In this document: in pieces, positions 42,876 to 43,626 of the stretch
How the letters are laid out: every line of letters begins with the position of its first letter
Position numbering within the stretch: position 1 is the stretch's first letter
From: Sutterella wadsworthensis 2_1_59BFAA
GTDB taxonomy: Bacteria > Pseudomonadota > Gammaproteobacteria > Burkholderiales > Burkholderiaceae_F
Reading direction: 5' to 3'
Assembly (NCBI RefSeq): GCF_000297775.1
Contig: NZ_JH815521.1
Coordinates: 41,212 to 84,837, forward strand
Length of the DNA: 43,626 nucleotides
Translations under genes and position numbers: made by a program
Notes under the pieces: model-generated
Told to the model about the DNA's origin: nothing
The model's database searches: none
Seen by the model: the letters and a program-made list of their open reading frames with translations, nothing else

Positions 42876-43175
42876 TTACTCCCGACTTCCGAACAGATAG
42901 CCGATACGTCCTGGCGAATCTGCTCTGAAGTTATAGTTGAACTTAGTCCCTTTTGGATAGACTGTTTTCTTTGACCACAAACGTCGGTGCATTTCCAACC
43001 ACTCCATGAAAGTCGGCTTTGAACTAACACCTCGAAATCTTCGATATACAAAAGGGACTCCTGTTATTTCAAAAATTTCGGATCCATAGTAGAACGCCCA
43101 ACATAAGCACCATCCCAAAAGACGAACTTCATACAAAACTGTTCCATCAGCTGTCTCGTCAACAAACGTGTACAT
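42876..43175 (-). CDS. Small unrecognised protein, possible exclusion factor
   Basis: The 99-residue frame is convergent with traG, the two stop codons being directly adjacent. The ATG at 43175 has GAGG 7 bases upstream; a TTG at 43187 is an alternative. The protein is aromatic and has one moderately hydrophobic stretch, EVRLLGWCLCWAFYYGSEIF, then a basic part (FVYRRFRGVSSKPTFMEWLE). No family is recognised. GC is as low as in the traG 3' half. In F and SXT-type systems the entry-exclusion gene (traS, eex) follows traG; the placement suggests that role, but the opposite strand and missing clear membrane helices speak against it. Confidence 0.5.
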   Translation of the reverse strand: MYTFVDETADGTVLYEVRLLGWCLCWAFYYGSEIFEITGVPFVYRRFRGVSSKPTFMEWLEMHRRLWSKKTVYPKGTKFNYNFRADSPGRIGYLFGSRE

Positions 43176-43266
43176 AGGAGCCCTCAACTCAAGATTGTTT
43201 TTTACACCCTAGCACATATTCGACAAACATGTCTCCCCTAACACTCTCACTGAAATATGTTCAACT

Positions 43267-43461
43267 ATGGAATTTCATGAAGCAAAAGCCATTGCCGAGC
43301 GCCTTGGCTTCCAACTCTTTGCCGACGTCCGCGGCGACACCAACGCACTTCGCCTCTTTACTGAGGATTTTCGCCAGAAGTACGGCAAGAAGTCCCGCTG
43401 CGGCGTCTACATGCAGTTCAGGGCCGACGAGAGCGTCAGAAATTTTGTGTCCATGGGATAA
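43267..43461 (+). CDS. Small hypothetical protein, 64 residues
   Basis: The product MEFHEAKAIAERLGFQLFAD has a regular helical start and then FRQKYGKKSRCGVYMQFRAD. Codon use and GC return to the values of the main operon here, so it looks like a real gene. No family is recognised. It is followed by the next frame after 27 bases. The ribosome site is weak. Confidence 0.5.
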   Translation: MEFHEAKAIAERLGFQLFADVRGDTNALRLFTEDFRQKYGKKSRCGVYMQFRADESVRNFVSMG

Positions 43462-43488
43462 TCGGAGCCCGCCAATCGGGTGCATCCA

Positions 43489-43626
43489 ATGAACACGAAT
43501 ACCAAACGCAATTCTCGTAAGAAGTCCACCAACCCCCTCGATAACCATATCGACCAGTACGTTTCCGAGCTTCGAGCATCGGGCCGCCCGCTGGGCCCCG
43601 AAGCCTTCTCCGAGGCCGTCCGTACC
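43489..43626 (+). CDS. N-terminal part of unknown gene, cut by window end
   Basis: Forty-six codons are visible, starting MNTNTKRNSRKKSTNPLDNH with a basic lead and then helical residues (IDQYVSELRASGRPLGPEAF). No family can be named from this. GC-rich codon use matches the tra genes. It may be a transfer or mobilisation gene downstream of traG, such as those lying before traD in other elements, but that is inference. Confidence 0.55.
   Translation, partial: MNTNTKRNSRKKSTNPLDNHIDQYVSELRASGRPLGPEAFSEAVRT

Overview
The window looks like chromosome of a gut-type betaproteobacterium, probably of the Sutterellaceae (Sutterella or Parasutterella type). This is inferred from GC-rich codon use, Burkholderiales-style porins ending in aromatic Phe, the GltS and UspA content, and many degraded metabolic genes. 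I ran no search, so the taxon is a guess. No tRNA, rRNA or CRISPR array was seen.

Positions 1-4300 hold a fragment of a possible transposase at the left edge, an intact nicotinamidase (pncA), a sodium/glutamate symporter (gltS), an AzlC stub and a C69 dipeptidase that has lost its catalytic N-terminus. Positions 4370-7400 are a mobile-element scar: a YoeB/RelB-type toxin-antitoxin pair with its own promoter, a complete IS3-family element (5034-6674) abutting the 3' third of an IS1634-like element, and the last 52 codons of a porin cut by that element. An intact porin, a tandem UspA protein, an orphan COG3636 antitoxin, a small membrane protein, a frameshifted adenine deaminase, an SDR oxidoreductase and an ADP-ribosylglycohydrolase follow. 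Between the last two, a complete IS1634-like element (14884-16765) splits a helix-turn-helix protein, leaving a 7-bp target duplication.

Positions 19925-42875 are one long plus-strand gene run encoding an F-type (TraA/L/E/K/B/V/C, U/W/TrbC/N/F/H/G) conjugative type IV secretion system, the transfer module of an integrative conjugative element or integrated plasmid. The core ATPase, pilin, envelope core and mating-pair formation genes are all readable and intact. Unusual parts are a TrbI-like protein with a cytoplasmic tail of about 590 charged, mostly disordered residues, an unrecognised 441-residue protein between it and TraU, a swapped traU-traW order, and an extra 405-residue Cys-rich exported protein just before a large TraN. 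The 3' half of traG and the small convergent gene after it have much lower GC than the rest, which suggests exchange of an exclusion-specificity cassette. Relaxase, coupling protein and integrase are not in the window and would lie beyond its right edge or elsewhere.

The left 19 kb is a decaying host region with several pseudogenes and IS scars. The right 23 kb is an intact, probably functional transfer operon preceded by about 500 bp of non-coding DNA carrying four inverted repeats.
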